Source: Streptomyces zhihengii
Lineage (GTDB): Bacteria; Actinomycetota; Actinomycetes; Streptomycetales; Streptomycetaceae
DNA: 64,000 nt
NCBI RefSeq assembly: GCF_016919245.1
Contig: NZ_JAFEJA010000003.1
Location: 372,001 to 436,000, forward strand
Direction of reading: 5' to 3'
Both the position numbers and the translations under genes were made by a program. Positions 34,216 to 42,466 of this stretch are shown here, piece by piece. The notes below the pieces were generated by a model. The model was not told the DNA's origin. It saw only the letters and a list, made by a program, of their open reading frames with translations, and searched no databases. Each line of letters opens with the position of its first letter. Position 1 is the stretch's first letter.

Positions 34216-34490
34216 ATGTCTGTCTGGCGAGGGCGCTTGCGTCGTCTCTCTGTACTCGGCTGTCGCGGTGGGCCACGAGACGGTCGGCCACCAGGCGGTG
34301 GGCAGTGGAACACCATGACGAAAGTGACCGCAGCGGATACCCTCCCCGTATCTCCTGGTCGACCCCCCTGTCCTGCGGGTGCAGCTCCCCGGGGCTCAGT
34401 TGGTACCCGCCCCGGCCTTGATACGTCTTTTCCGGCCGCATCCAGGCCCGTCGTGGTGGCTCGAACGTGAGCGGGTCTGGGCCCGAACTT

Positions 34491-34535
34491 CTGCACCGCA
34501 CAGTCCTTCCCGACGGGAAGGACTGTGCGGTGCAG
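34491..34535. repeat. 21-bp perfect palindrome with three-base loop
   Basis: Bases 34491-34511 are perfectly complementary to 34515-34535 with only GAC between. Such a long perfect stem with a minimal loop is stronger than ordinary terminators in this window. No gene adjoins it closely. It could be a terminator, an element end or a replication/recombination structure. Confidence 0.75.
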
Positions 34536-34865
34536 GCACCTGGCCAAGAGCACGCTGAGCTCGGTCAAGAGTTCGCCTCGTTGAAACCGGTGCTGGGCGC
34601 CCACGCCGGTACACCAGATGCTTGTCCCGGAGCAACCACGCGACTGTGTCCGCACCGCCGCTGGCCCCATGACGCCCACCGAGTCGTCGCCGGGTAGCCG
34701 GCGGCTCTCTTGTCGTCGGGCACGTGGCGGGTGAGCCACTGCCCGCGAGTCTCGGACGGGGTCCTTGGCTGCCCGCGCGAGGGCCGGGGCCCACGGTCGC
34801 TTTCCTTGGGTATACCCGAGAGGTGCACTGAGGGCGGTGGGGGGTGGTGCCGGGGGCAGAGGAGT

Positions 34866-35369
34866 TCATCGCCCTGCTTCGGCCGGTCCGTTCGGCGGTG
34901 GCGTGGCGGTGGTGGGTTCCTCGGCTCCGAGGATGCCGTCGGTGTGGGCCAGGCCGATGAGATGGGGGACGTTCGCGGCGCCGGCCTGGCGCACGAGTAC
35001 GTCGGTGCGGGTACGCAGGGCCCCTGTGGGGATGCCCGTGGCGCGGGCGATGTCGCCTCGCTGGGAGTGCTCGGCGAGGGCGTGGATGAGCCGTCGCCCG
35101 TCGGCGTCCGGCACGAAGGAGTGCCGCACGGTGAGTTCGGGCGGTGGAACCTGCTTGAGACGCAGGAGGGTGTGGGCGAGAACCGCGCGGGATGCGCGGG
35201 GCGGGCAGTGCAGGCGCAGGCGCATCGTGCCGATGTAGGAGCGCACGGTCTCCAGAGTCAGGTGCTCCGCTTCGGCGATTTCGCTGTTGGAGAGCCCCCA
35301 GACGTTGTGGGCGCCGATCTTCCTTTGGGTGGTGGTGAGTGGAGTGATCAGGGTGGTGCTGCGGGTCAT
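34866..35369 (-). CDS. LuxR-type helix-turn-helix protein
   Basis: 167 aa. Residues about 12-60 are a LuxR/GerE-type helix-turn-helix (LTTTQRKIGAHNVWGLSNSE, IAEAEHLTLETVRSYIGTMR). A second helical part (RRLIHALAEHSQRGDIARAT, GIPTGALRTRTDVLVRQAGA) looks like another winged-helix or a duplicated LuxR motif ending in RAGAANVPHLI style, where LuxR domains usually have R-x-x-L-x-x. It is 39 bases after the acyl-CoA dehydrogenase stop and is the last gene of the minus-strand conservon unit. No receiver or ligand domain is present. Its targets are unknown. Confidence 0.75.
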   Translation of the reverse strand: MTRSTTLITPLTTTQRKIGAHNVWGLSNSEIAEAEHLTLETVRSYIGTMRLRLHCPPRASRAVLAHTLLRLKQVPPPELTVRHSFVPDADGRRLIHALAEHSQRGDIARATGIPTGALRTRTDVLVRQAGAANVPHLIGLAHTDGILGAEEPTTATPPPNGPAEAGR

Positions 35370-35408
35370 CAGATGTCCAGGTAGGTAGGGAGGTGAAGGG
35401 CGCTCGAT

Positions 35409-36686
35409 CTACTGCGCGGGTCCGGGCAGGGCTGTGTGGGGTGCTGGGTGGCTGTCCGGTCCGGGGGCGGGGATGTGCGGGACCGGGAGGGCAGGCGTCC
35501 GATGGGGGGAGAGGACGGTGGACAGTCGTTGTGACCATTGGCCTTTGCTTTGGCCGAGTGCGACTTCGGCGAGGCGTAGGAGTTGGATGTCGGATGTTCC
35601 TGCGGGGGCGGGGATGTGGTGGGCGTCGCGCAGGTATCGGTTGATGGGTGTGTCGGTCAGCAGGCCGGCTGCGGCGTGGATTTCCATGGCGGCGCGGGCG
35701 GAGTCCAGGGCGAGTTCTGTGTTGATGAGTTTGGCGTTTATCAGTTCGGTGTCGCAGGCTGCGCGGGTGTCCAGGAGGTGGGCGGCGTGGTAGGCGGCGA
35801 GGCGTGCTGTCATCAGACGGGACTGCATCTGCCCGATTTTGATGGTGATGTTGGGCAGGTGGTGGAGTTGTTTGCCGTAGCGGACGCGTTCGCTGGTGAA
35901 GCGGGTGGTCTGTTCCAGGATCGCCTGGTGGATGCCGAGGGCGACGGCGGTGAGGTTGGGGCGCCCGTACAGGACGCTGGAGGAGTAGGCGATGTCGCGG
36001 CCGTCTCCCTCATCGCCGAGGCGGTTGCTGACGGGTATGCGGCAGTCGGTGAAGTGCAGTTCGCCGAAGCTGAACCCGTGGAGTCCCAGGGCTCGGACAA
36101 GTGGGGGCAGGGTGAGGCCGGGGCGGTCGGCTTCGACGAGGAAGCCGGTGAGGCCTCTCGAGCCGTCGCCGGTGCGTGCGACGACTCCGTGGAGGTGCCC
36201 GATGTGGGAGTTGCCGATGTAGATTTTGCGGCCGTTGAGGACGTAGTGGCGTCCCTCGCGGCGTGCGGTCGTCTGCATGCCGAGCACGTGGCTGCCGGCG
36301 TCGGGTTCGGTGACGGCGATGGTGGGCAGGCATGTGCCGTTGGCGATCTTGGGGAGCCAGGTCTGCTTCTGCCGTGCGTTGCCGAAGTGGATGATCTTTG
36401 CGACGCCGAGCTGGGATGCCTGTGCGACGGCGCCCATGGCTCCGCTGACCCGGGACAGTTCCTCGATGATGAGGGTCTTGGCGAGGTGCCCGGCGCCCAT
36501 GCCGCCGTACGTCGTGTCGACGGTGACGCCGATCCACCCCTGGAGGGCGATGGCTTCCGCCAGCTGTGTCTCGACCGCGCCGGTGTCCTCCATGTCCGCG
36601 ACCCGTGGGGCGATGTGGGACTCGGCGAAGGCACGGACCTGCGCGCGCAGTTGGTGATGGCGTTCTTCGAGATAGGCGTCGGACAT
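35409..36686 (-). CDS. Acyl-CoA dehydrogenase-like protein lacking the usual catalytic Glu
   Basis: 425 aa from ATG 36686 (GGGAGGGAG upstream). ACAD domains are clear: helical N-terminus (RHHQLRAQVRAFAESHIAPR), TIAVTEPDAGSHVLGMQTTA, LNGRKIYIGNSHIGHLHGVV, and VRYGKQLHHLPNITIKIGQM. The C-terminal site that normally reads Y/G-E-G-T-x-E-I is HIPAPAGTSDIQ, with Ala in place of the base Glu. Some ACADs (isovaleryl- or long-chain type) carry the base elsewhere, and some biosynthetic or oxygenase-like members lack it. It belongs to the conservon operon rather than a catabolic operon and has a Pro-rich tail of about 35 residues. The reaction is uncertain. Confidence 0.88.
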   Translation of the reverse strand: MSDAYLEERHHQLRAQVRAFAESHIAPRVADMEDTGAVETQLAEAIALQGWIGVTVDTTYGGMGAGHLAKTLIIEELSRVSGAMGAVAQASQLGVAKIIHFGNARQKQTWLPKIANGTCLPTIAVTEPDAGSHVLGMQTTARREGRHYVLNGRKIYIGNSHIGHLHGVVARTGDGSRGLTGFLVEADRPGLTLPPLVRALGLHGFSFGELHFTDCRIPVSNRLGDEGDGRDIAYSSSVLYGRPNLTAVALGIHQAILEQTTRFTSERVRYGKQLHHLPNITIKIGQMQSRLMTARLAAYHAAHLLDTRAACDTELINAKLINTELALDSARAAMEIHAAAGLLTDTPINRYLRDAHHIPAPAGTSDIQLLRLAEVALGQSKGQWSQRLSTVLSPHRTPALPVPHIPAPGPDSHPAPHTALPGPAQ

Positions 36687-36737
36687 GGGGGCTCCCTCCC
36701 TGGTGGCTGCTCGTGGCATGGGGTGGTGCGGGGTTGT

Positions 36738-37263
36738 CTACGGCTGGATGCCGGCGCGCTGGTGGAGAAAGGCCATGACATGGTCGCGGTGCTGCTTGAT
36801 CAGGGCGAGAGAGTCGCGGCCGGTGCTCAGGTCGCGTTCCACCGGGCCGACGAAGCACACGGTGCCGAGGACCGTGTCGCCGTGCACGAGGGGGGCCGGC
36901 GTAGGTGCGGATGCCGATCAGGTCGACGACGGTGTTCCCGGCGAACCGGGGCGAGGAGAACACGTCGGGGAGGACCAGGGCCTTCTTGCGGGCGACGACT
37001 TCGGGGCAGAAGCCGTGGTCGAGGGGCATGCTCCGGCCGACGGTCGGCAGGTCACTGTCCTCCCCGGGGGTGTGGAGCCCGAAGAACTGCTGCCGGTCGC
37101 CGAAAATGTTGACCATGGCGTAGGGGGCGCCCGCCGCCTGGGCCAGGCGCGCGGCGAAGGCATCAAGTTCGGGCGTAGGGCCGGTCAGGCCGAGGGCGCG
37201 CAGGAGGGCGTCCTGTTCGGGGTGCGGCGTGCCCGTGTGCGGGTGGCCCGGGGTGTTCGTCAT
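36738..37263 (-). pseudogene. GAF-domain protein with a frameshift
   Basis: From ATG 37263 the frame reads LTGPTPELDAFAARLAQAAG, APYAMVNIFGDRQQFFGLHT, SMPLDHGFCPEVVARKKALV and FAGNTVVDLIGIRTYAG, a typical GAF sensor as found beside Streptomyces conservons. Near 36900, in a C-rich run, the frame shifts; the expected continuation PLVHGDTVLGTVCFVGPVER, DSLALIKQHRDHVMAFLHQR is in another frame ending at TAG 36738-36740. Intact it would be about 175 aa. It overlaps the CvnD stop and precedes the acyl-CoA dehydrogenase. A two-base loss or one-base gain explains it; a homopolymer sequencing error is equally possible. Confidence 0.78.
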
Positions 37264-37874
37264 GTGCAGGCTCCAGAAAAAAGGTCGCGGGGTCGCATGC
37301 TGTGTTCGACGAGGCGGATCAGTACGGTCATGGCGGACCTTCGATCGCGGACGTCGCAGGTGAGGACGGGGACTTCCCTGTCGAGATCGAGTGCCCGCCG
37401 CACTTCCGCCGGCGTATAGCGGTACGCGTGGTCGAACTCGTTGACTGCGACGACGAACGGCGTCCGCAATTGTTCGAAGTAGCTCACGGCGGCGAAGGAG
37501 GCGTCCAGGCGGCGCGTGTCGGCGAGGACGACAGCGCCGACCGCGCCATAGGACACGTCGGGCCAGGCGAACCAGAATCGCTCCTGCCCGGGCGTGCCGA
37601 ACAGGAAAAGGATCATGGGGTGGGGTGGTTCGGCGAACGTGATGCGGCCGAAGTCCAGGGCCACCGTGGTGGTCGTCTTCTCCGCCACACCGGTCAGGTC
37701 GTCGACGCCCTGACTTGCGGCGGTCAGGACTTCCTCGGTCGTCAGAGGCGGAATCTCGCTGAGCGTGGCGACCATCGTCGTCTTGCCGACAGCGAAGCCG
37801 CCGGCCACGACAATCTTCAGCTCCGCTGACGGGAGGAGCGTCGCCTCTGGTTCAGAGGCGTGTGCGTAGGCCAT
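37260..37874 (-). CDS. cvnD: Conservon GTP/ATP-binding protein CvnD
   Basis: 204 aa from ATG 37874, inside the end of CvnC. It is a small Ras-like GTPase: P-loop IVVAGGFAVGKTTMVATLSE near residue 20, a switch region with TVALDFGRI, the D-x-x-G equivalent in LFLFGTPGQERFWFAW, and the N-x-x-D motif read here as VVAVNEFDHAY. CvnD proteins work with CvnA-C at the membrane in a complex resembling eukaryotic G-protein signalling. The four conservon genes overlap or abut in the order A-B-C-D. Confidence 0.94.
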   Translation of the reverse strand: MAYAHASEPEATLLPSAELKIVVAGGFAVGKTTMVATLSEIPPLTTEEVLTAASQGVDDLTGVAEKTTTTVALDFGRITFAEPPHPMILFLFGTPGQERFWFAWPDVSYGAVGAVVLADTRRLDASFAAVSYFEQLRTPFVVAVNEFDHAYRYTPAEVRRALDLDREVPVLTCDVRDRRSAMTVLIRLVEHSMRPRDLFSGACT

Positions 37875-38217
37875 GAAGGAGTGCCTCCAAGAGATATACG
37901 TCGGGGTCGGCTTCGGTGCTGGCCGGGTTGGCCCGGGCCAGTGCGTCGCAGTCGAGCAGGTCACCGATGAGCACCTTCACCACCTGAACAGGCTGGTGGG
38001 AGAGTGCGGCGAGTTCGGCTACGGAGCGGGGCGCACCGCTGCAGTGCAGCAGCAGTGCTTCGCCTTCGGGGCTCGGGTGGACGGTGCCAGGGGAGGCCGG
38101 TCGGGTGATCAGGCAGGTGGTGAGCTGGAGCGTGTGGTTGGCGCGGGTGCGGCCGCCGGTGATCGTGTAGGGGCGGACGTCCCCTAATGAACCGTCGGCC
38201 CAGCCGCTCGTCCCCAC
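37852..38217 (-). CDS. cvnC: Conservon DUF742 protein CvnC
   Basis: 121 aa. DUF742 pattern: DVRPYTITGGRTRANHTLQL, then RSVAELAALSHQPVQVVKVL with IGDLLDCDALARANP, a winged-helix-like fold. A TTA codon at 38185-38187 (codon 11, in GSLGDV) makes its translation dependent on the bldA tRNA. It overlaps CvnD by 23 bases and starts one base after the CvnB stop. Confidence 0.94.
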   Translation of the reverse strand: MGTSGWADGSLGDVRPYTITGGRTRANHTLQLTTCLITRPASPGTVHPSPEGEALLLHCSGAPRSVAELAALSHQPVQVVKVLIGDLLDCDALARANPASTEADPDVYLLEALLHGLRTRL

Positions 38218-38218
38218 G

Positions 38219-38677
38219 TCACAGTCCTTGCCCGTTGAACGGGCTGGGCCGGGCTGCTACGACGAGGTGCTCGTTCAACCCGCGGATGAAGGTCTCCATT
38301 TCGTAGCCGACCTGGCCGGGGCTCGCGTCGGGCGTGGCGACGACGGCCAGCACGGTGTTCACTGCTGCGTTGTTGGTGAACTCTGTGCCGGCGCTCATGA
38401 CGAAGAGGCTGCCGCCGTCGTGTTCGACGACGACCTGGCGGATTCCGCCCGGCATGTCCCTGAATTGCTGTCGCCCGAGCGAGTACAGGCCGGAGATGAC
38501 GGCTGCGAGGTTGTCGGCGTCGTCGGTCGGCTGTTCGGTGTGGGCCAGTTTGAGGCCGTCACCGGAGGCGAGAACGGCGCTGGTCGTGAAGGGGACTTTC
38601 CGCAGGAGCGCGTTGAGTAGTCCGTTGAGCTGCTCACGCGCGGTGTGGAAGTGCGTGGTGGAGTTGTCAGAAGTCAT
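38219..38677 (-). CDS. cvnB: Conservon roadblock/LC7 protein CvnB
   Basis: 152 aa from ATG 38677, with AGGAAA upstream; a GTG at 38716 overlapping the CvnA stop would add 13 residues. It is a roadblock/LC7 domain: LNGLLNALLRKVPFTTSAVL, ASGDGLKLAHTE, NLAAVISGLYSLGRQQFRDM and GGSLFVMSAGTEFTNNAAVN. CvnB acts as a GTPase-activating-like partner of CvnD in the conservon complex. Confidence 0.93.
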   Translation of the reverse strand: MTSDNSTTHFHTAREQLNGLLNALLRKVPFTTSAVLASGDGLKLAHTEQPTDDADNLAAVISGLYSLGRQQFRDMPGGIRQVVVEHDGGSLFVMSAGTEFTNNAAVNTVLAVVATPDASPGQVGYEMETFIRGLNEHLVVAARPSPFNGQGL

Positions 38678-38712
38678 GTGGTTTTCCTGGTCAGGGATGT
38701 GCTGGGGTGCGG

Positions 38713-40260
38713 TCACGGATATGCCTGGGGGTTCGGCGGGGTCGGGTCAGCAGGTGGCTGTCCGTTTCCGGTGGGCTTGCGGGAGCGGAAGCTGGCCATC
38801 AGTCCGCCGGTGGCACGCCCCGCCGGTGCAGGTGGAGTCAGAGGTGGGGTGCGTCGTTCGGCGGCGCCTCGCCGGGGTAGTTGCGGTCGGCTGGCGCCTT
38901 GAGGCGGGGGCGCGGTCGCGCTGTCGTGCGCCGTGCCGGGCCGGATGCGCCGGGGGAGTTCGGCGGTATCGTCCGGGCCCGGCAGTGTGTGGGCTCGGAG
39001 TGTCGGACCGGGCGCCGTGGGCGTTGGCCTGCGTGGGGTGTGTGGGGGCTGGATGGGCGGGTTGTGCGGTTCGGTGGGGACGAGTAGTCCGGTGGGGATG
39101 ATGACGACGGCCTGGGTGCCGCCGACGATGTTGGGGCCGAGCCGGATGGCGATGTTGTGCTGTCGCGCGAGGAGGGCGGCTACGAGGAGCCCGATGTGGC
39201 CTTCGCGCAGGCGGGTCCGTGGGTCCGCGCTCTCGGGCGCGGCCAGCAGCCGGTTGAGCGCTTCCCGCTTGTGCTGTGTCATGCCGGTTCCCCGGTCGAG
39301 TACTTCGATGGCGATCCCGCCGTCCGTCTGAAGGACGTGGACCTCCACTCGGTCGTTGGAGAAGCCTGTCGCGTTCTCCATCAGAGCAGCGAGCAGGTGG
39401 ACCACGCTCGGGCTGATGTATCCGGGCAGGGCGGCGGAGGAATGGTGTGAGGGCGCCACGCGGACGCGCTGGTACTCGGGGATCTCCTGGACTGCCCGCC
39501 GGATCACGGTGGCCAGCAGAACCGGTGCACTGACACGGGGAGGGAGGCTGCCGCCCAGGACGGTGAGGCTTTCGACCTCGCGGCGGATCTGGGTCAGCAG
39601 ATGGTCGACCCGGAAGAGGTCGGCCATCAGCTCCGGATCCTCGACGTCCCGTTCGACGTCGGAGATCACGGTGAGGCTGCGATTGACCAGACTCTGCAGA
39701 CGCGGCGCGATGGATTTGAAGACTTCCGCGAGCTCCGCCTGCGCGTGGAGCTGCTGGTGCTGCCGGGTTGCGACGGACATCACCGCCCGCCACGCCTCGT
39801 CGAAGGCCGTCTCCAGGTCGTCAGCGGCGGCGGAGGGCACGGCCGCGCGGCGGGGTGGGGATGGCGGCGGCATGCTGCTGGAGGCAGCAGTACCTTGTTC
39901 AGCCTGGTCCACTGCCCAGCGCACCTGCGCACGGCCCCTGCCGATAGCGGTCCTGACATCGTGAAGGGCCTGGTGGGCGGCGTCTGTCTGTCGCCGGGCT
40001 TCCGCTACGTGCCCGAGCAGGTGGCGGCGGGCTCGAGCTGTTCTCGCTGCGGCCCACCACAGCGAGCAGGCGGTGGTGGCGACAGCTGTTGCCATGCTCA
40101 GCGTGGTGGGCAGGATCTCGGTGCGATCAAGCAGCCAGCCAGCAGCCACTGCAGCCGCAGTGAGCGCGTTCGCCTGTATGGCCGGTGCAGGTGCCGCGTT
40201 CTCGCTGGCGTGCGCGCGGTGCCGCCGGGCAGTCCTGGCCGGGGTTGGGGAGTCACGCAT
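38713..40260 (-). CDS. cvnA: Conservon sensor kinase-like protein CvnA
   Basis: 515 aa from ATG 40260 with AGGAG upstream. Two hydrophobic segments near the N-terminus (ANALTAAAVAAGWLLDRTEI, LSMATAVATTACSLWWAAAR) anchor it in the membrane. A helical dimerisation region (FKSIAPRLQSLVNRSLTVIS, DLFRVDHLLTQIRREVESL) leads to a HATPase with the N-box VVHLLAALMENATGFSNDRV, and IEVLDRGTGMTQHKREALNR and EGHIGLLVAALLARQHNIAI. The Pro-rich C-terminal 130 residues are typical of these proteins. It starts ten bases after the small gene at 40271, which in turn overlaps the HTH gene, so the operon probably begins at 41409. Confidence 0.92.
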   Translation of the reverse strand: MRDSPTPARTARRHRAHASENAAPAPAIQANALTAAAVAAGWLLDRTEILPTTLSMATAVATTACSLWWAAARTARARRHLLGHVAEARRQTDAAHQALHDVRTAIGRGRAQVRWAVDQAEQGTAASSSMPPPSPPRRAAVPSAAADDLETAFDEAWRAVMSVATRQHQQLHAQAELAEVFKSIAPRLQSLVNRSLTVISDVERDVEDPELMADLFRVDHLLTQIRREVESLTVLGGSLPPRVSAPVLLATVIRRAVQEIPEYQRVRVAPSHHSSAALPGYISPSVVHLLAALMENATGFSNDRVEVHVLQTDGGIAIEVLDRGTGMTQHKREALNRLLAAPESADPRTRLREGHIGLLVAALLARQHNIAIRLGPNIVGGTQAVVIIPTGLLVPTEPHNPPIQPPHTPRRPTPTAPGPTLRAHTLPGPDDTAELPRRIRPGTAHDSATAPPPQGASRPQLPRRGAAERRTPPLTPPAPAGRATGGLMASFRSRKPTGNGQPPADPTPPNPQAYP

Positions 40261-40270
40261 CGCACCGCTC

Positions 40271-40489
40271 CTACTTGGCAATTCCCTGCGGCAGGACAGC
40301 GCTCGTGGTGTGCTGCTCCGCATCGGCGACCGGTCGTGCGGCGGGATCGGTGTTTCTGTGCCGGCAGACCAGCCAGGCCCCGACATGGTGGGCGAAGGCC
40401 ATCTCGTCGAGAGCGAGGAGTCTGCTCATGGGCTTCTGCGGCGATGGGAGAACGAGTAGGAAGGCAAGCGGTCGCGAGGCAGCGGTCAT
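40271..40489 (-). CDS. Small uncharacterised protein in the conservon operon
   Basis: 72 aa. Its ATG overlaps the stop of the HTH gene (ATGA at 40486-40489) and it ends ten bases before CvnA, so spacing supports a real gene. The centre MAFAHHVGAWLVCRHRNTDP has a possible metal-binding His-His...Cys-x-His set. I recognise no family; DUF5753 regulators are often followed by a small partner such as DUF397, but this does not match DUF397. Confidence 0.55.
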   Translation of the reverse strand: MTAASRPLAFLLVLPSPQKPMSRLLALDEMAFAHHVGAWLVCRHRNTDPAARPVADAEQHTTSAVLPQGIAK

Positions 40490-41409
40490 GAGATGGACTT
40501 CCGCTCCATGTCCTCGGCAGCGCTCATGAGCGCCCCGTGAGTGGCGTCACGGCTCCAGGCGGCATCGGCGGCCTCGCGCAGTCCGGCGCTGATGACACGT
40601 GCGGTGCGGGAACCGGTCTCGTAGCAGGGGAAGAGACTGTTGCGCACCACCATGCGGTGTCCGTGGAGCGTTACTTCGGCGGCCGGGCCGACTGATTGGA
40701 TGAACAGCACCTCGCTCAGCGGCAGGATGCGGATGGTGGCGCCCGGCCCGGTGGGGGTCTCTTGGGCGGTGAGGTTGGCCAGATGCCGCAGTTGGCTGGC
40801 CAGCGTTGCGGGACGCGCGCGCCGTCCTCGGGTCAGCACGGTCTCGTCCAGCAGCACGGTCCACCGCTGATCCGAGGCCCAGGGCACGTGGTGCACCCAT
40901 GCCGGCAGCCCGGGGGCCGGCTCATCGGGGGAGATGCACACTGCCGGGTCCAGCAGGGCCTGCTGGTAGTCCCGGGTGCGCAGGCGGACGGGTACCACCA
41001 TGCAGTACTGCACGACCGTGGTTGCCGAGCGCATCAGGCTGATGAGACGGGCTGCCGCTTCGTCACCTGCCACGTCCGCCCACCGGTCGTGCGCGGTGCT
41101 TCGGCAGCTGCCCTGCGTCTCGTACCTGCTGTGGTTGTCGTCCAGGGGCGGAAGACTCCGCACCATGAAGTCCAATTCGTCGTCCGCCACGCCGTAGTGA
41201 CGTAGCAGGGTGGTGAGCGCGTCCGGGCGGATGGGGGAGTGGGCCCGCTCCCACCGGCTGACGGCTGCCGGGGACACCCGGACTGTGAGGGCTGCCTCCT
41301 CCAGCCCGATGCGATACGCCTCGCGCAGGCACTGCAGGTAGAGGCCCGTCATGATCTGAGCGGGCGCCTGTGGCACCTCGGCCGGTGGCGACGGAACAGC
41401 GTGAAGCAT
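40486..41409 (-). CDS. XRE helix-turn-helix regulator with DUF5753-type effector domain
   Basis: 307 aa from ATG 41409 with AAGGA upstream. N-terminal HTH (GLYLQCLREAYRIGLEEAAL, TVRVSPAAVSRWERAHSPIR, DALTTLLRHYGVADDELDF), then a domain like DUF5753 (ISLMRSATTVVQYCMVVPVR, LLDETVLTRGRRARPATLAS, QLRHLANLTAQETPTGPGAT, IRILPLSEVLFIQSVGPAAE). Proteins of this kind act as regulators paired with small antagonists in Streptomyces. It is the probable first gene of the conservon transcription unit. Confidence 0.88.
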   Translation of the reverse strand: MLHAVPSPPAEVPQAPAQIMTGLYLQCLREAYRIGLEEAALTVRVSPAAVSRWERAHSPIRPDALTTLLRHYGVADDELDFMVRSLPPLDDNHSRYETQGSCRSTAHDRWADVAGDEAAARLISLMRSATTVVQYCMVVPVRLRTRDYQQALLDPAVCISPDEPAPGLPAWVHHVPWASDQRWTVLLDETVLTRGRRARPATLASQLRHLANLTAQETPTGPGATIRILPLSEVLFIQSVGPAAEVTLHGHRMVVRNSLFPCYETGSRTARVISAGLREAADAAWSRDATHGALMSAAEDMERKSIS

Positions 41410-41510
41410 GGCGATGAGTTCCTTGCGTGGATGGTTGAGCCGGGGCAGAACGGCGCAGAGAAGGGGCGGCGGGGCGGAAGGCCATCGGCGGGGGCCTTCG
41501 AACGAGCGAT

Positions 41511-42147
41511 TCAAAGCCGGCGCGCAGCCGGGCAGCTCTGCCCCGGGGCATCACCCAGTCGGGTGGCCAGTCCGGAGACGCTGACCACTGCCTCGTACGG
41601 ATCCGGCGAGGGGCGGGGGCTCACCGAGACGGCGAACGTCGGGGCGAAGAGGTGACCGCGGTCAGCGCGGCAGATCCGCCAGAGGTCTGCTGCCTGACGC
41701 GGGGTCTCGTCGCAGCGTGTGTGCGGGTGTGACGGGGAGGGCATGCCAGCTGCCGTTTCGCAGCCGGGCACGGGTCAGGCTGAGTGCATCGTGCAGCGCG
41801 TCGGCCGGGGTGACCACGGCCCGTTCTGATCCAGGGCTGGTCACCCACAAACCCGTACAGCCGCGGTATCCGCCCGCACCACAGCTTCGGGACCGGGCCG
41901 TGGGGATGCAGTCGGAGTGCGCGGCCCTCCACCGGTGAACCGTCTCCGGCTCCACTGGCACGACGAGTTGGCGATGGATCATGCAGTACTTGAACGGTCC
42001 GACGTTGATGCCCTGCGCAACGAGCGCGTCGATAGCGGGCAAGCCGAGGGCCACACCCACCCGGACTGAGGATAGGCCCACTGCCAGTTCAAAGGGCGGT
42101 TGCTCAGCGACAGCGATACGCCACAGATGGTTGCTACGTAACGTCAT
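41511..42147 (-). pseudogene. Uncharacterised Streptomyces protein split by a probable frameshift
   Basis: From ATG 42147 (GGAGATC upstream) one frame reads TLRSNHLWRIAVAEQPPFEL, AVGLSSVRVGVALGLPAIDA, VGPFKYCMIHRQLVVPVEPE, VHRWRAAHSDCIPTARSRSC, ending at 41662 with a low-complexity tail. In the overlapping frame 41511-41730 the text TPRQAADLWRICRADRGHLF, APTFAVSVSPRPSPDPYEAV, VSVSGLATRLGDA has strongly GC-rich third positions and looks like the true C-terminus. A single shift near 41710-41740 would join them into about 200 aa. If the sequence is right, two separate overlapping proteins result. The four Cys suggest a metal site; the function is unknown. Confidence 0.55.
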
Positions 42148-42466
42148 GAAGATCTCCAACAAATGATGGGATCTGGTGCCCCGACTGGCGGGGGCGGCTT
42201 GCGCGGCACCAGATCAGGGAAGGCCGCATGGGCCGGGGGCGAGTGTGACGCCAGCCCTGACGCAACCCCGGGGAGGGGTGAGCTGTCGGCCGGGCAGGCA
42301 GCCCGGGCGCGGGAGGCAGGTCGCCGATGTCCACGGCCGGAGCCACGGTCACCGCGCCGGGCAGGAGGCTGGGGGCCACGAGCCGGTCCCCAGCAGTCGG
42401 AGTCGCTCGCAGCGGGGAGTGGCGGCACCCTTGGAAGCCGCCCGGCAGGCATCGGAGAGAGGTCAT
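42134..42466 (-). CDS. Possible small protein filling the operon gap
   Basis: 110 aa. Its ATG overlaps the stop of the DUF6415/DUF5999 gene (ATGA at 42463-42466) and its end overlaps the next start, as expected of a tightly packed operon. The central LVAPSLLPGAVTVAPAVDIG looks protein-like and third positions are fairly GC-rich, but no family is recognised and the ends are low in complexity. If it is not real, this is a 315-base gap. Confidence 0.35.
   Translation of the reverse strand: MTSLRCLPGGFQGCRHSPLRATPTAGDRLVAPSLLPGAVTVAPAVDIGDLPPAPGLPARPTAHPSPGLRQGWRHTRPRPMRPSLIWCRASRPRQSGHQIPSFVGDLHDVT

Larger units (their letters stand above)
33882..34865. other. Intergenic region with two strong hairpins and no clear gene
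   Basis: After the broken regulator about 980 bases hold no frame I can assign to a family. The notable structures are the inverted repeats at 34180-34215 and 34491-34535. Several open frames on both strands exist but lack ribosome sites and conserved patterns. Confidence 0.4.

Noticed and set aside
34212..34739. 175-codon minus-strand frame
   Set aside because: Arg/Pro/Gly-rich, crosses the 21-bp palindrome, and has no ribosome site or recognisable domain.
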